Positions 27,623-37,014 are shown, counted from the stretch's first letter. The stretch is DNA of 64,000 nucleotides from Candidatus Binatia bacterium (GCA_951813575.1 OX638375.1:2185042-2249041), one strand, 5' to 3'. Numbers and translations: made by a program. Notes: a model not told the origin generated them from the letters alone.

Positions 27623-28498
27623 TCAGAGAAGCCCGTATCGCAGGGCGACCCACAGTTTGCGCGCCCGCGTCAGCCGGACCGGCCGGTCGATGCGCGTCCA
27701 GCCCCGCTCGTCCAGGCGCCGGAGCGTCTCCCGATAGACCGCCATCATGAGCACGATGGGCCGCATCTGGCGCCACCCGAGCTGCGCCAGCAGCCGGTCG
27801 GTCCTGTCGTAATGGTCGCGGGCGAGATCCGCCAGCTCGGCGCAGGCGGCGGCAAAACCCGGATGGAGGAAGACCGCGCCCAAGGTGTCCTCCGCGACGC
27901 CGTGCCGCTTCACCATCTCCAGGGGGACGTAGAGGCGCTCGTTGGCCGCGTCCTCCTTCACGTCACGCAGGATGTTGGTGAGTTGCACGGCGTTGCCGAG
28001 GGTCTCGGCGATCCGGTATCCCGGATCCTTGGGGACGCCGAAGGCATGGATGGAAAGCACGCCCACCGCGCCGGCCACCTTGCGGCAATAGCCCAGCAGG
28101 TCATCCAGGGTCTGCATCCTCACCGCAGGCGCCGCGTCTGTCTCCACGCCGTCGATGACGGCGAGGAATTCCTCCCGCGGCAGCTCGAAGCGTCGCACCG
28201 GCTGCAGCAGCGCCCGGGTGGTGAGCCACCGCGGTTCGCCGACGTAGAGCCGCGCGATCTCTTCCCGCCAGGCCGCCAGTCCCCGCTTCTTTTCCGCGGT
28301 CTCCCCGGGCTCGTCGGCGACGTCGTCCACCTCCCGGCAAAAGGCGTAGATGGCGTACATGGCGCGGCGCCGTTCCGCCGGCAGCACTCTCATGCCCCAG
28401 AGGAACGAGGTGCCCGACCGCGCCACCACCCGGTGGACGTGGGTCCACGGCTCGACGGCGTCGCGGGCCGCCACGTGCGTGGCGCTATCCGTTTCCAT
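27623..28498 (-). CDS. hpnD: Presqualene diphosphate synthase
   Basis: Trans-isoprenyl diphosphate condensing enzyme, 291 aa: two farnesyl diphosphates to presqualene diphosphate. Both aspartate-rich metal sites are seen: YAFCREVDDVADEPGE and NAVQLTNILRDVKEDAANERLYVP. The start overlaps the end of hpnC by 14 bp, so the two are translationally coupled. Full length for the HpnD family. Confidence 0.92.
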   Translation of the reverse strand: METDSATHVAARDAVEPWTHVHRVVARSGTSFLWGMRVLPAERRRAMYAIYAFCREVDDVADEPGETAEKKRGLAAWREEIARLYVGEPRWLTTRALLQPVRRFELPREEFLAVIDGVETDAAPAVRMQTLDDLLGYCRKVAGAVGVLSIHAFGVPKDPGYRIAETLGNAVQLTNILRDVKEDAANERLYVPLEMVKRHGVAEDTLGAVFLHPGFAAACAELADLARDHYDRTDRLLAQLGWRQMRPIVLMMAVYRETLRRLDERGWTRIDRPVRLTRARKLWVALRYGLL

Positions 28499-29366
28499 TG
28501 GACGTATCCTGGCGGCGCCGCCGGAACAGCGCCCGGCCGATGCCCCGCGCGCCGCAGGCCGCGAACTGGGCCTTGGTCAGTTCCACCCGTTCGGCCAGGG
28601 GATCGCGCCGGCGCAACTCCACGCCGAGCCTGTGGGCGATGGCGACGATGACCGCGGCTTCCATGGCGAACCGGAGGTTGCGGAGCCGTCCCGGCAACGT
28701 GTCCGCCAGCTCCAGCAGCCCGTCGGCGGCGTCGAGACACCGGTCCAGCACCCGCCGCAACGCGGTACCGGACCGGCTCTCCCCGAGCGCCTCGACGCCG
28801 GTCCCCGCCTCGGCCATCCAGTCCCGTGGCAGATAGACCCGGTCCAGCGCCTTGTAGTCGTCGCCGCAGTCCTGCAAGTGGTTGAGCACCTGCAACGCGT
28901 TGCAAAGGGCATCCGACGCCGGGTAGGCCGCGGCCGACTCGCCGTGGAGATCCACGAGGTAGCGGCCCACCGGGGCCGCGGACAGGTTGCAGTAGCCCAT
29001 GAGGTCGTTCCAGTCGTCGTAGCGCGACTTGACGGCGTCCTGCTTGAACGCCCGGGTCAGGTCCACGCAGTGGCGGTGCGGCACCCCGGTCTCCGCCAGG
29101 CTGCGGCGGATCTCGTGGGCCTTGCGGAAGGCAGGGTCCGCGGTGTCGGCGCCGCTCACCGCCCTGGCGAAACCGTCCAGGCGGGCGACCTTGTCGGCGG
29201 GTTCCAGGTCGGGGTTGTCGGCGATGTCGTCGATGGCCCGGGCATAGGCGTAGAAGGTCGCGACGTGCGGCCGCAGGCGCGCCGGCAGCAGCCAGGAACC
29301 GACGGGAAAATTCTCGTCCGCCGCGGCCTTGCCGGACGGCGTTTCTATGGCGACTGACTCGGCCAT
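28485..29366 (-). CDS. hpnC: Hydroxysqualene synthase HpnC
   Basis: Squalene/phytoene-synthase-fold enzyme, 293 aa, converting presqualene diphosphate to hydroxysqualene. First aspartate motif YAYARAIDDIADN; second NHLQDCGDDYKALDRVYLP, whose QDCGDDYK form is characteristic of HpnC rather than HpnD. First gene of hpnC-hpnD-hpnE. The upstream region (29367-29493) is shared with the divergent PotF-like gene. Confidence 0.92.
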   Translation of the reverse strand: MAESVAIETPSGKAAADENFPVGSWLLPARLRPHVATFYAYARAIDDIADNPDLEPADKVARLDGFARAVSGADTADPAFRKAHEIRRSLAETGVPHRHCVDLTRAFKQDAVKSRYDDWNDLMGYCNLSAAPVGRYLVDLHGESAAAYPASDALCNALQVLNHLQDCGDDYKALDRVYLPRDWMAEAGTGVEALGESRSGTALRRVLDRCLDAADGLLELADTLPGRLRNLRFAMEAAVIVAIAHRLGVELRRRDPLAERVELTKAQFAACGARGIGRALFRRRRQDTSNGNG

Positions 29367-29493
29367 CGGTTACTCATGGGTGGGTGGCGTGCCTGAGATC
29401 AGGCTATCACGAAAGCGGCGGTTACTGCCATACGGCGGATCGCCGGCGGTGCGGGTGCCAAAACCGGATGTCTCGTGATATGGGAACCCCGTG

Positions 29494-30582
29494 ATGACGG
29501 CTCGTATTGCACTGATGGCCGCCATGGTGCTGCTGGCCGTGGTCGGCGCTCTGGCCGAGGAAAAGAGGGTCCGCGTCTACAACTGGACCGACTATATCGA
29601 CAAGGCTATCCTCGTCGAGTTCACGGCGGAGACCGGCATCGAGGTCGTGTACGACGTATTCGACTCCAATCGCACCCTCGAAGCCAGGCTGCTGGCCGGA
29701 AACACCGGCTACGACGTGGTGGTGCCGAGCGGCGCCTTCCTCGCGCGACAGATAGAGGCGGGCCTGTTTCGGCCGCTGGACAAGAGCCGGCTCTCGAACC
29801 TCCGTCACATGGATGAAGCCATCGCCGCACGGGTCCGCCAATGGGATCCGGGAAACCGCTACGCGGTGACCTACCTGTGGGGCACCACGGGCATCGGTTT
29901 CAACGAGGCCAACGTCGCGGCCCGAAACCCGGGCGCGCCCACGGGCTCCTGGCGCATGCTGTTCGACCCGGCAGTGGTCTCGAAGTTCGCCGATTGCGGC
30001 GTCTATCTGCTGGACGAGCCCGGAGAGGTGATCCCGGCCGTCCTGAACCATCTGGGACTGGAGCCCGCAAGCCACGACGTGGCCGTCATCGCGCGAGCCG
30101 AGCCGGTGCTGCGGGCGATCCGTCCCCATGTCCGCGGCTTCCACAACACCGCGCAGATGGACGGCCTCGCCGACGGGAGCATCTGCCTGGCCATGGGTTG
30201 GTCCGGCGACATGCTGCAGGCGCGGGAACGCGCGAGTGCGGCCGGACAGGCAACGCGGATCTCCTACGTGATACCGGACCAGGGCGCGCAGATGTGGTTC
30301 GACATGATGGCGATCCCGGCCGACGCGCCCCATCCCGACAACGCCCACCGTTTCATCGACTACCTCACGCGCCCGGAGGTGATCGCCAAGGCTTCCAACC
30401 ACGTGTTCTATGCCAACGGCAACGCTGCGGCGACGCCGCACATGAAGCGCGAGTTGCTGGAGGACCCCGGCATCTACCCGCCGGCGGCGGTGAGGAAGAA
30501 GCTCTACGTGACACAACCCTATCCGGCCGACACGCAACATTTCGTGACCTCTTTGTGGAGCCGGATCAAGGGTCGCCCATAG
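29494..30582 (+). CDS. PotF-like polyamine-binding periplasmic protein (orphan)
   Basis: A 362-aa receptor with a short signal peptide (ARIALMAAMVLLAVVGALAEE), then VRVYNWTDYIDKAILVEFTAETGIEVVYDVFDSN, the signature opening of PotD/PotF polyamine receptors, and YLWGTTGIGFNE, FHNTAQMDGLADGSICLAMGWSGD. No ATPase or permease gene is nearby, so it is an orphan or works with a transporter elsewhere. ATG at 29494, with an alternative GTG one codon before. Polyamine specificity is likely but not proven. Confidence 0.8.
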   Translation: MTARIALMAAMVLLAVVGALAEEKRVRVYNWTDYIDKAILVEFTAETGIEVVYDVFDSNRTLEARLLAGNTGYDVVVPSGAFLARQIEAGLFRPLDKSRLSNLRHMDEAIAARVRQWDPGNRYAVTYLWGTTGIGFNEANVAARNPGAPTGSWRMLFDPAVVSKFADCGVYLLDEPGEVIPAVLNHLGLEPASHDVAVIARAEPVLRAIRPHVRGFHNTAQMDGLADGSICLAMGWSGDMLQARERASAAGQATRISYVIPDQGAQMWFDMMAIPADAPHPDNAHRFIDYLTRPEVIAKASNHVFYANGNAAATPHMKRELLEDPGIYPPAAVRKKLYVTQPYPADTQHFVTSLWSRIKGRP

Positions 30583-30646
30583 CCGCGACGGCGGCGATAG
30601 CGGACCGCGTCTTGCCGGAATCCGGCGCGGATGTGATGATGACGGC

Positions 30647-31165
30647 GTGCGCCTCTGGAGCCTACATCCCCAATACCTCGATTCCCGCGGACTCGTCGCG
30701 CTGTGGCGGGAAGGCCTGCTCGCCCAGGCGGTGATCGCCGGGAAGACCGCGGGATACCGCGGCCACCCTCAACTGCTCCGGTTCCGCGCGCAACCGTCGC
30801 CTCTCTCCTTCATCGCGCAGTACCTTCGGGCCGTCCATGCGGAATCGGCGGCGCGGGGATACCGGTTCGACGGGCGCAGGATCGGGCGGCGCCGTGCGCC
30901 CGGACAAATCGACGTCCCCGAGGGACAGATGGATTTCGAGTGGGGCCATCTGATGAACAAGCTGGCCGCCCGCGCACCCGAGCGGCACCGGGACTTGCTC
31001 GCGGTGACTTCCCCGTTGCCGCACCCCTTGTTTCGCGTGGTCCCCGGCGGCATGGCCGAGTGGGAGAAGGCGGAGAGCCTGTCCGGCATCGACAGCAGGC
31101 GCATCGAAAGACAGGGCGACATCATCGGGCCGCTGGATGAGTCGCGGGAAGCCAAGGAGGCATAA
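30647..31165 (+). CDS. Pyrimidine-dimer DNA glycosylase (endonuclease V-like) family protein
   Basis: A 172-aa protein starting MRLWSLHPQYLDSRGLVALWREGLLAQAVIAGKT-, with GHPQLLRFR and a C-terminal DFEWGHLMNKLAARAPERH. This opening is typical of bacterial proteins grouped with T4 endonuclease V (Pyr_excise), which repair UV pyrimidine dimers. The start is GTG at 30647. Its stop overlaps the next gene's ATG by one base. Family-level call only; activity of bacterial members is little studied. Confidence 0.72.
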   Translation: MRLWSLHPQYLDSRGLVALWREGLLAQAVIAGKTAGYRGHPQLLRFRAQPSPLSFIAQYLRAVHAESAARGYRFDGRRIGRRRAPGQIDVPEGQMDFEWGHLMNKLAARAPERHRDLLAVTSPLPHPLFRVVPGGMAEWEKAESLSGIDSRRIERQGDIIGPLDESREAKEA

Positions 31166-32067
31166 TGGAAGAAACGTCCAGCGATCTCTTTCGGGTAACG
31201 CTTCTGGGCACCGGGGCGCCGCCGCCGGTGCTCGACCGGTTCGGACCGAGCGCCCTGGTGGAGGCGGGCGGCGAGAAGCTCCTGTTCGATGCCGGACGCG
31301 GCGCGCTGCAACGGCTGCACCAGCTCGATATTCCCTTCGGCGACATCACCGGCCTCTTCCTCACCCACCACCATTCCGACCACGTGGTAGGTTTCGCCGA
31401 TCTCTGGCTCACCGGATGGATCGGCCGCCCCTGGGGCAAACGCACCGTGCCCCTCAAGGTCTGGGGACCCGACGGCACGAACCAGATGGCCGAACACCTG
31501 CCGCTGGCCTTCGCCACCGATATCCGGGTCCGCAGCCACAGCTACAACGCCGAGGGGGTGAAGCTCGAATCCAGCGAGATCGAAGAAGGGGTCGTCTTCG
31601 AGTCCGGCGACGTCCGGGTCTCCGCCTTCAAGGTCGACCACGGCGGCGAGCAGCTCGACGCCTACGGTTACCGCATCGACTACAACGGACGCTCCGCGGT
31701 GCTGTCCGGCGATACCACCTTCAACGAGAACCTCATCGCCCACTCGCAAGAAGTCGACCTGCTGGTGCACGAGGTGACCTACGGCATGGGCCAGGGCGTG
31801 GAGCGCGCCAACCTGGAGCGGATCCGGCGGAACCACACCATACCCGAGGATGCCGGCAAGGTATTCGCCCGCACGAGCCCCAAGCTCGCCGTCTACACGC
31901 ATCTCCTGCTCTTCGGCGACGCCACGGCCGCCGACCTGGTCCCGGCCACCCGCGGCGCCTACGACGGACCCCTGCTCGTGGGCGAGGACCTGATGCGGTT
32001 CGAGATCGAGGAAGAGGTGCAATGCAGTCGATTCACGTCTTCGGCCGACACCAGCGCGACGCGTTGA
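31165..32067 (+). CDS. Metallo-beta-lactamase-fold hydrolase (RNase Z/AtsA-like)
   Basis: A 300-aa MBL-fold enzyme with the metal motif FLTHHHSDHVVGFADLW, an N-terminal LLGTGAPPPVLDRFGPSALVEAGGEKLLFDAG, AVLSGDTTFNENLI, LLVHEVTYG and YTHLLLFGDA. This layout is shared by RNase Z and by arylsulfatase-type AtsA hydrolases; lack of tRNA-binding features makes the latter group more likely. ATG at 31165 preceded by GGAGGC and overlapping the glycosylase stop. Confidence 0.8.
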   Translation: MEETSSDLFRVTLLGTGAPPPVLDRFGPSALVEAGGEKLLFDAGRGALQRLHQLDIPFGDITGLFLTHHHSDHVVGFADLWLTGWIGRPWGKRTVPLKVWGPDGTNQMAEHLPLAFATDIRVRSHSYNAEGVKLESSEIEEGVVFESGDVRVSAFKVDHGGEQLDAYGYRIDYNGRSAVLSGDTTFNENLIAHSQEVDLLVHEVTYGMGQGVERANLERIRRNHTIPEDAGKVFARTSPKLAVYTHLLLFGDATAADLVPATRGAYDGPLLVGEDLMRFEIEEEVQCSRFTSSADTSATR

Positions 32068-32319
32068 GACCGCCGGACTGAAACATTGACCTCAAAGGAG
32101 TCGCAACAGAGTATTTCAACCGCTCCTTCGTCGCGGTTCCGGCCACGAACAAGGACGTCTAGCGCAGACATGGGCCAGACGCTGGACGACTCTTCTTTTC
32201 TGTGAAGGCGAAATGCCGTGCCATAGCCGTACAATGGCTCTGTACGCAGAGCGCCAACCCGGGCCATTGCCATTACGTCGAGATCTGGTAAGGATATCTG
32301 GTCGACAACAGGGGCCAAA

Positions 32320-33330
32320 ATGACCTCCGCAAACCACCTCGACGCTTTCGTTCCCCACGTATTTCAAACCCTGAGGGATCCCGCCCGGGACCTGCCTCGG
32401 CTGGCCAAGGACGCACGCGCGATGACGGCCCTCGAAGCCGCCATGCGCCGAATTCCCACTAGACACGAGGTGTTGTTGGGTGACGCTCGCGTCGCGGACT
32501 TCGCCCCCGGATCCGTCCACCTAGTTGTGACGTCGCCTCCCTATTGGACACTCAAGGAATATCGCAGAAGCGAGGGCCAACTGGGCTGGATCGAGGACTA
32601 CGGCGAATTTCTCGACCAACTGGACGAAGTCTGGCGCATGTGTCATCGGGCGCTGATACCCGGCGGACGTGTCGTCTGCGTTGTCGGCGATGTCTGTCTC
32701 TCGAGACGCAAGAATTCCGGACGACACACGGTCGTTCCTCTGCACGCCTCCATACAGGAGCGCTGTCGGAAACTCGGGTTTGACAATCTGGCGCCGATAA
32801 TCTGGAGCAAGATTGCGAACGCGGCCTACGAGGTCGATCGAGGCGGGGCCGGATTTCTGGGAAAGCCCTACGAGCCGAACGCGGTCATCAAGAACGACAT
32901 CGAGTTCATCCTGATGCAGAGAAAACCAGGAGGCTACCGGAAGCCTTCCGCGACGGCGAGGATCTTGAGCCTGCTCCCCAAGGATTACTTCCAAAGGCTC
33001 TATCGTCAGGTTTGGACCGACGTTCAGGGCACCTCAACGCGCACGCATCCCGCACCCTATCCGGTAGAACTGGCCGAACGGCTGATCCGTATGTTCAGCT
33101 TCGTAGGCGACACCGTGCTCGATCCCTTCACGGGAACCGCGTCGACCCAGGTCGCAGCCGCCCGGTGCGGCCGGAATAGCATGGGTATCGAAGTCGATCC
33201 CGTATACATGAAGGCGGCTCTGAGCCGGCTGCGAAACGAAGCCGGTGATCTATTGAGAGACGTACAGGTCGAGGCGGGCAGGATCTCGGCAAAGGCCATC
33301 TTGTCACACAATGATGCTGTGGCCGGATAG
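32320..33330 (+). CDS. Type II DNA methyltransferase, beta-class N4-cytosine/N6-adenine
   Basis: A 336-aa DNA methyltransferase. Motif order is that of the beta class: catalytic VVTSPPYWTLKEY near residue 68, a central target-recognition part, then the AdoMet-binding motif VLDPFTGTASTQVAAARCGRNSMGIEVD. SPPYW is most common in N4-cytosine enzymes. The restriction gene follows by 23 bp. Base composition is visibly less GC-rich than the neighbours and codon choice is mixed, which suggests transfer of the pair. Confidence 0.88.
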   Translation: MTSANHLDAFVPHVFQTLRDPARDLPRLAKDARAMTALEAAMRRIPTRHEVLLGDARVADFAPGSVHLVVTSPPYWTLKEYRRSEGQLGWIEDYGEFLDQLDEVWRMCHRALIPGGRVVCVVGDVCLSRRKNSGRHTVVPLHASIQERCRKLGFDNLAPIIWSKIANAAYEVDRGGAGFLGKPYEPNAVIKNDIEFILMQRKPGGYRKPSATARILSLLPKDYFQRLYRQVWTDVQGTSTRTHPAPYPVELAERLIRMFSFVGDTVLDPFTGTASTQVAAARCGRNSMGIEVDPVYMKAALSRLRNEAGDLLRDVQVEAGRISAKAILSHNDAVAG

Positions 33331-33353
33331 TCCTCGCAGTGTGAACCGAGAAC

Positions 33354-33953
33354 ATGATCTCCCTCGATGACGCGGTCCAAGACCTCTATCGGATAGCCGT
33401 TGTCGAAGGCAAGACCACATCTACCATTCGGCTGCAGACGCTGGCCGACTACTGCGTTCAGGAGTTGGAACATCGCGGGCTTGAGGACGTCGAGAAAGAG
33501 GCAGCAATTGCCGGTGCGGGGCGAGAAAAGCAATGGGATGTCGCTTGGAGCTACGATGGCAAGTATCGTCTCGGGATCTCGCTCAAGTCCATACTGCGAA
33601 ACATCGCTGGGACTGTCCCTAACAGGGTCGACGACCTGATCGGAGAGGCGGCGAACGCCCAGCTTCATTCTCCCGAGATCGTCATCGGCTACGTCATGCT
33701 CTTCGATGTTCAGCACGACACGGTGTCAACGAAACATCATGCGAGATGGTCGGACATCGTTAATGAGCGCCTGACCTCCCTGTCCGGCAGGAAGCCCCCT
33801 TCGTGGACCACAGGGACCATAGAAGACTACGTGCTCGTCAAGGTCGACTTCAGCTCATCATCCTCGATCATTGGGCTTTCGCAGCCGTTTGTGGACTTCT
33901 TTGACACGTTGGTAGGCGAAGTCGCTCACCGAAACCCGAATGCGATCCGCTAG
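33354..33953 (+). CDS. Probable cognate type II restriction endonuclease
   Basis: A 199-aa protein directly after the methyltransferase. A PD-(D/E)xK-like core is seen: conserved EKEAAIAGAGREKQWDVAW (acidic residue) and YRLGISLKSILRNIAG (the SLK lysine), followed by NRVDDLIGEAANAQL and EIVIGYVMLFDV. I do not recognise the exact specificity family. Assignment rests on gene order, size and the motif; it could be a different nuclease. Confidence 0.65.
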   Translation: MISLDDAVQDLYRIAVVEGKTTSTIRLQTLADYCVQELEHRGLEDVEKEAAIAGAGREKQWDVAWSYDGKYRLGISLKSILRNIAGTVPNRVDDLIGEAANAQLHSPEIVIGYVMLFDVQHDTVSTKHHARWSDIVNERLTSLSGRKPPSWTTGTIEDYVLVKVDFSSSSSIIGLSQPFVDFFDTLVGEVAHRNPNAIR

Positions 33954-34045
33954 GTTCCTCCACATTGCCATAGACCAAGGAAGCCCACACGGCCGCTCTT
34001 TTCGGGCTAAGGGTATCGCCAACCGACTGTAGGGTTTGAAAGGAA

Positions 34046-35029
34046 ATGGACTTGGCGCAGAAACAGGTAACCGCCGGACCCCGTGGCGTCCCCCTCGACG
34101 TCGCCAGCAACTACTACCCGTTCTTCGGCGCGCTGATGAACGGGCGGCACCAGGCCTACGGGCTGGACATCCGCTGGCACTACGTGGATCCGCCGAACAA
34201 GCTGTTCCGGCAGGTGCTGAAGTCACCCCGGTACGACGTCACCGAGCTTTCCCTGTCGAGCTACACCATGATGCGGGAGCAGGGCTGGCGCGCCTACAAG
34301 GCGTTTCCGATCTTCACCTCCCGCCGTTTCCGGCACTCGGCGGTGTTCGTGCGCAAGGGCAGCCGGCTGGTGAGCGGGGAGCAGCTCAAGGGCAAGCGGG
34401 TAGGGGTGCCGGACTTCCACATGACGGCGGCGGTGTGGATCCGGGGCATGCTCCAGGAGGAATACGGTGTGAGGCCGGAGGACATCCGCTGGTTCACCGG
34501 CCGGGTGGAGCGGGTCAACTTGCCGGCCGCCATCGCCGAAAAGACGGTGTACGTGGGCAAGGAGGCGCGGCTCTTCGACTGGCTGCTGGAAAAGAAGCTC
34601 GACGCGGTGATCTACGCGCACCTGACCAAGCCGCCGGTGGCCGAGGGCGCCGTGCGGTGCCTGTTCCCCGATGCCGTGGAGCGGGAAAAGGCGTATTTCC
34701 GGAAGCACGGGGTCATCCCCATCATGCACCTCATGGCCATCAGGGAGCAGCACCTGGAGAAAGGGCTCGGAATCGCCCGCAAGGTAGAGCGGGTGTTGAG
34801 GAAGGAGAAGGAGTCCTTCTTCAAGCGGCTGGACATGGTGAGCTCGGCCGGCGTCCTCCCCTGGTTCTCCGAGTACGTGGAGAGCACGGCCGGAGTCCTG
34901 GGCCGCGACCCCTGGCCCCACGGCATCGAGGCCAACCGCAAGGGTCTGGAGAAGTTCCTGGACTACTCCATGGCCCAGGGCCTGATCTCGCGCAGGCCGG
35001 ATCTGCGTGAGCTGTTCCTCGACGTCTGA
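34046..35029 (+). CDS. ABC-type substrate-binding protein, 4,5-dihydroxyphthalate-decarboxylase-like
   Basis: A 327-aa two-lobed binding fold without a signal peptide from the ATG at 34046 (GAAAGGA upstream). Seen: YDVTELSLSSYTMMREQGW, AFPIFTSRRFRHSAVFVRKGS, LKGKRVGVPDFHMTAAVWIRGMLQEEYGV. Relatives are annotated as 4,5-dihydroxyphthalate decarboxylase or NMT1/tauA-like receptors. It is convergent with a Rieske dioxygenase pair, which suggests a linked aromatic pathway, but catalysis versus binding cannot be decided from sequence. Confidence 0.7.
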   Translation: MDLAQKQVTAGPRGVPLDVASNYYPFFGALMNGRHQAYGLDIRWHYVDPPNKLFRQVLKSPRYDVTELSLSSYTMMREQGWRAYKAFPIFTSRRFRHSAVFVRKGSRLVSGEQLKGKRVGVPDFHMTAAVWIRGMLQEEYGVRPEDIRWFTGRVERVNLPAAIAEKTVYVGKEARLFDWLLEKKLDAVIYAHLTKPPVAEGAVRCLFPDAVEREKAYFRKHGVIPIMHLMAIREQHLEKGLGIARKVERVLRKEKESFFKRLDMVSSAGVLPWFSEYVESTAGVLGRDPWPHGIEANRKGLEKFLDYSMAQGLISRRPDLRELFLDV

Positions 35030-35066
35030 CGAATCCCGGGGTATCCGGCAATACCCGGCCCGGGCC

Positions 35067-35678
35067 TCACAGCACGAACGGCATGGTGGCCGCCAACAGC
35101 ACGCTCTGGTCCAGCAGCATGGTGCGCTTGCATATCTTCCAGTGGCCGTCCACCTTGCGCAGCACGTCGTCGCGCTTGCCGGCGAAGATGTCGGTGCTGT
35201 CCTCGAGCTTGTTCCGGTAGATCAGTATCCGGTACTTGACGCTGACTTCCTCCGGGTCCTCCAGGCTCGGGGTCGCACGGATGGCGTGGACGTTGGAGAT
35301 GATGCGGGAGACCCTGGGCGACGGCTCTTCCACCCAATGGACCCCGGAGGTGATCTGCTTGATGCGCAGCCGCAGGGTGGCCTTGCCCTCGTCGAACCAG
35401 TTCATGTCCCGGCCCTGGCGGGTGTTCTCGGTGTCCCAACGGCCGAACTGCACGTTCCGCCGCATGGGCACCCAGTAAGAGATGTCGTCGGTCAGCAGCT
35501 CCAGCCACTCCTCGTAGCGGCGCTCGTCCAGCAGGTCCGCCTCGGCGCACAGGAACTCGTGCACCTCCTGGGCCAGCAGCAGGTAGGGCAGCCCCTTGCC
35601 GGCGCCGTCGGCGGCCGGATATCCGCCGCTTTCCCGTTCGTGGAACGCCGTGGCCGGCGTGGTCCTACGGCTCGTCAT
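35067..35678 (-). CDS. Aromatic-ring-hydroxylating dioxygenase beta subunit
   Basis: A 203-aa small subunit with the SnoaL-like fold of ring-hydroxylating dioxygenases: LLAQEVHEFLCAEADLLDERRYEEWLELLTDDISYWVPMRRN is the family opening, and GHWKICKRTMLLDQSVL the ending. It stabilises the alpha3-beta3 hexamer. Its start overlaps the alpha-subunit gene by 14 bp. Ferredoxin and reductase genes are not adjacent. Confidence 0.88.
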   Translation of the reverse strand: MTSRRTTPATAFHERESGGYPAADGAGKGLPYLLLAQEVHEFLCAEADLLDERRYEEWLELLTDDISYWVPMRRNVQFGRWDTENTRQGRDMNWFDEGKATLRLRIKQITSGVHWVEEPSPRVSRIISNVHAIRATPSLEDPEEVSVKYRILIYRNKLEDSTDIFAGKRDDVLRKVDGHWKICKRTMLLDQSVLLAATMPFVL

Positions 35679-37014
35679 TCATCAGCTCCGCCCAACGCCG
35701 GTAGAAGGCCCGGGCGCCTTCCTCGGAGAACGACGCCTTGACGGTCACCGCATCCGGGAGGTTCTCCACCGGCTGGGCGAACCCCAGGCCCATGCCGTAG
35801 TGGTAGGGGTAGCGCCGCGCGATGGTGCCCCGGCTGGCCTCGGTGGCGTAGACCCAGTTGTCCATGTCGTCGGACTCCACCATGCCCGCCGGGCCGGTGA
35901 ACCGCATGTAGTAATGACGCAGCAGGTCCTTGACCTCCCAGGGGGCGTCCTTGTCCACCAGGTACCAGCGCCAGGCCTCGGTCGTGCTCGGACCCACCGG
36001 ATGCCACACCACCATGGTGCGGGGGAACCAGGGGTGGAACGCGGTGTTGGGGAAGACGTTGCCGTTGCCGGGGGTCACCGCGACCTTCCCCTTCAGGTGC
36101 TCCCGCCGCTTCCGTTCCACCTCCTCGAAGTACTCCGCCACCAGCGGATCGTTGGGGAACTCGGGGAACCATGGCTCGGCGCCCACTTCCGGCGGCCCGG
36201 TGATGGTGGCATGGCCGAGGCCCGGGAACGCCAGCAGTCCGCTGGTGAATCGTTTGGCCTGGTTCTTGTGGGCCGAGCCGTGACGCTCCTGTCCTTCCCC
36301 GCCCGGCCCCAGGCCGGCGATCTCCGCGGACTTGTGGGTGGTGGGGCTGTGGTAGGTGTCCCAGGCAAAGTTCTCGGCGGCGAACTTCCAGTTGCAGGGC
36401 ATCCGCCACTTGACCATGCCGCCCAGCACCTCCGAGCCTCCCGCGCGGCCGTCCCGCGCGTCCAGCAACGCGTCCAGGTACAGGCGCATGCCGCCCAGGT
36501 ATTCCTCGAAGGACGGCGCGGACTCGTCCCAGGTGGCCCAGATGGTCCCCTTGTAGACCTCCATCCCCGCCACGTGGATCAGTCCCCACTCCGACTTGTC
36601 GAGCTGCTCGCGGTAGCCGGCGCGGTACTGGGGAACGCCGTAGAGGTCTCCCGGCGTCTTCACCAGGCCGCCGTCGGTGGAGTAGCTCCAGCCGTGGTAG
36701 GGGCAGGTGAACACCGCGGTGTTGCCCTGGTCGTAGCGGCACACCTTCATGCCCCGGTGCCGGCAGGTGTTCAGCAACACGTGGATGTGGCGTTGCGGAT
36801 CCCGGGTGACGATGACCGACTCCTCGCCCATGCGGGAGAGGAAGAAGTCGCCGGGCTCGGGGATCTGGCTCTCGTGCCCGACGAAAAGCCAGGTGCGCGC
36901 GAAGATCTGCTCGAGCTCGGAGCGGTAGATGTCCTCGTTGACGAAGATCTCCCGGCTGATGATGCCGCGGTCGACGTCCACCCACGCCCCGTTCCGTTGT
37001 CTGCCGTTGCCCAC
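35665..37014 (-). CDS. Aromatic-ring-hydroxylating dioxygenase alpha subunit (Rieske)
   Basis: Catalytic large subunit, about 449 aa. The Rieske 2Fe-2S ligands are in CRHRGMKVC (Cys/His) and FTCPYHGWSYS (Cys/His); the mononuclear iron region is NWKFAAENFAWDTYHSPTTHKS with the two histidines. GTG at 37014 with GGAGGC a few bases upstream is chosen over the longer reading to 37098. Alpha and beta are coupled. The natural substrate is unknown; the nearby dihydroxyphthalate-decarboxylase-like gene suggests an aromatic acid. Confidence 0.88.
   Translation of the reverse strand: MGNGRQRNGAWVDVDRGIISREIFVNEDIYRSELEQIFARTWLFVGHESQIPEPGDFFLSRMGEESVIVTRDPQRHIHVLLNTCRHRGMKVCRYDQGNTAVFTCPYHGWSYSTDGGLVKTPGDLYGVPQYRAGYREQLDKSEWGLIHVAGMEVYKGTIWATWDESAPSFEEYLGGMRLYLDALLDARDGRAGGSEVLGGMVKWRMPCNWKFAAENFAWDTYHSPTTHKSAEIAGLGPGGEGQERHGSAHKNQAKRFTSGLLAFPGLGHATITGPPEVGAEPWFPEFPNDPLVAEYFEEVERKRREHLKGKVAVTPGNGNVFPNTAFHPWFPRTMVVWHPVGPSTTEAWRWYLVDKDAPWEVKDLLRHYYMRFTGPAGMVESDDMDNWVYATEASRGTIARRYPYHYGMGLGFAQPVENLPDAVTVKASFSEEGARAFYRRWAELMNDEP

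Noticed and set aside
32092..32161. Short frame reading IDLKGVATEYFNRSFVAV upstream of the methyltransferase
   Set aside because: It looks coding-like but has an upstream stop, no start and no family I recognise; at most the tail of a lost gene.
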